Assembly (NCBI GenBank): GCA_003725585.1
Contig: RJMB01000038.1
Span: 1-32,101 of the forward strand
Reading direction: 5' to 3'
DNA: 32,101 nucleotides
Source: Halostreptopolyspora alba
GTDB taxonomy: Bacteria > Actinomycetota > Actinomycetes > Streptosporangiales > Streptosporangiaceae
The notes under the pieces were generated by a model. The model was not told where the DNA came from, made no database searches, and was given only the letters and a program-made list of their open reading frames with translations. Below are positions 32,003 to 32,101 of the stretch, one piece after another; the first letter of the stretch is position 1; every line of letters starts with the position of its first letter. Position numbers and translations under genes: made by a program.

Positions 32003-32101
32003 TCAACCGTTGCTGATGGCCCTCACGAGGTGTGCGGCCTCGCTGGGGGTTTTGCCGACCTGGATCCCGGCCGCCTCCATGGCCGCCTTCTTCGCCTCGG
32101 C
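32003..32101 (-). CDS. sucD: Succinyl-CoA ligase alpha subunit, C-terminal end (partial)
   Basis: Only the last 32 codons and stop are inside the window. The reading AKKAAMEAAGIQVGKTPSEA and then HLVRAISNG matches the C-terminus of actinobacterial SucD, where EAAG.xVGKTPSE...L is typical. The enzyme makes succinate and nucleoside triphosphate from succinyl-CoA in the TCA cycle. It marks the probable core-genome boundary of the catabolic island; the rest of the gene and sucC should lie to the right. Confidence 0.85.
   Translation of the reverse strand, partial: AEAKKAAMEAAGIQVGKTPSEAAHLVRAISNG

Noticed and set aside
1-32101. CRISPR arrays, tRNA or rRNA genes, insertion sequences, prophage genes
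   Set aside because: None seen: no regularly spaced repeats, no cloverleaf-like runs with T-loop sequence, no transposase or integrase motifs.

Overview
The window looks like chromosome of a high-GC filamentous actinomycete. The codon bias is extreme (G/C at third positions), GTG starts and GTGA stop/start overlaps are frequent, and the block folE-ftsH-hpt-tilS-DUF2342-type metalloprotease-dacB-ppa is a conserved actinobacterial neighbourhood. The protein style suggests Nocardiopsaceae or a close relative; that placement is an inference, since no rRNA or other marker is present.

Left part (1-8500): housekeeping genes. On the minus strand are folate (folE), membrane proteolysis (ftsH), purine salvage (hpt), tRNA-Ile lysidine modification (tilS), a zinc metalloprotease, a GNAT acetyltransferase and a PBP4-type D,D-carboxypeptidase. 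Divergent from the last is inorganic pyrophosphatase (ppa), closed by a strong hairpin.

Middle part (8500-17800): lineage-specific genes. These are a membrane-anchored sigma-region-2-like protein, a NERD-like membrane protein, a degenerate cupin, a conserved hypothetical gene preceded by a perfect actinobacterial LexA (SOS) box, a DEDDh exonuclease with a Cys/His N-terminus, and a 57-residue two-helix membrane protein. A divergent PfkB kinase / GH4 glycosidase pair follows, then an SRPBCC-ArsR operon with two identical operators in and next to its promoter. A gene-poor stretch (17800-18500) holds a textbook minus-strand terminator with no gene to serve.

Right part (18500-31730): the most interesting region, a catabolic island centred on formyl-CoA and oxalate. 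It contains a GntR/FCD regulator, an Nramp-fold transporter whose metal-binding motifs are replaced, an ADP-forming acyl-CoA ligase, a clear formyl-CoA:oxalate CoA-transferase (frc), and a ThDP enzyme of the ILVBL/2-hydroxyacyl-CoA lyase type where canonical oxalyl-CoA decarboxylase would be expected. A PanE-family reductase, an aldehyde dehydrogenase, a LysR regulator and an NAD-dependent formate dehydrogenase complete it. Three near-identical 15-bp dyads (consensus TGTATRCWGYATACA) lie at the gntR, ThDP-operon and panE promoters and suggest one GntR regulon.

Proposed flow: oxalate is imported and activated to oxalyl-CoA by Frc or the ligase. It is then either decarboxylated to formyl-CoA, giving formate and finally CO2 plus NADH through formate dehydrogenase, or reduced by the PanE homologue to glyoxylate for assimilation. 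An alternative reading with the same genes is 2-hydroxyacyl-CoA cleavage to formyl-CoA plus an aldehyde, with the aldehyde dehydrogenase taking the second product. The window ends in the C-terminus of sucD (succinyl-CoA ligase alpha).
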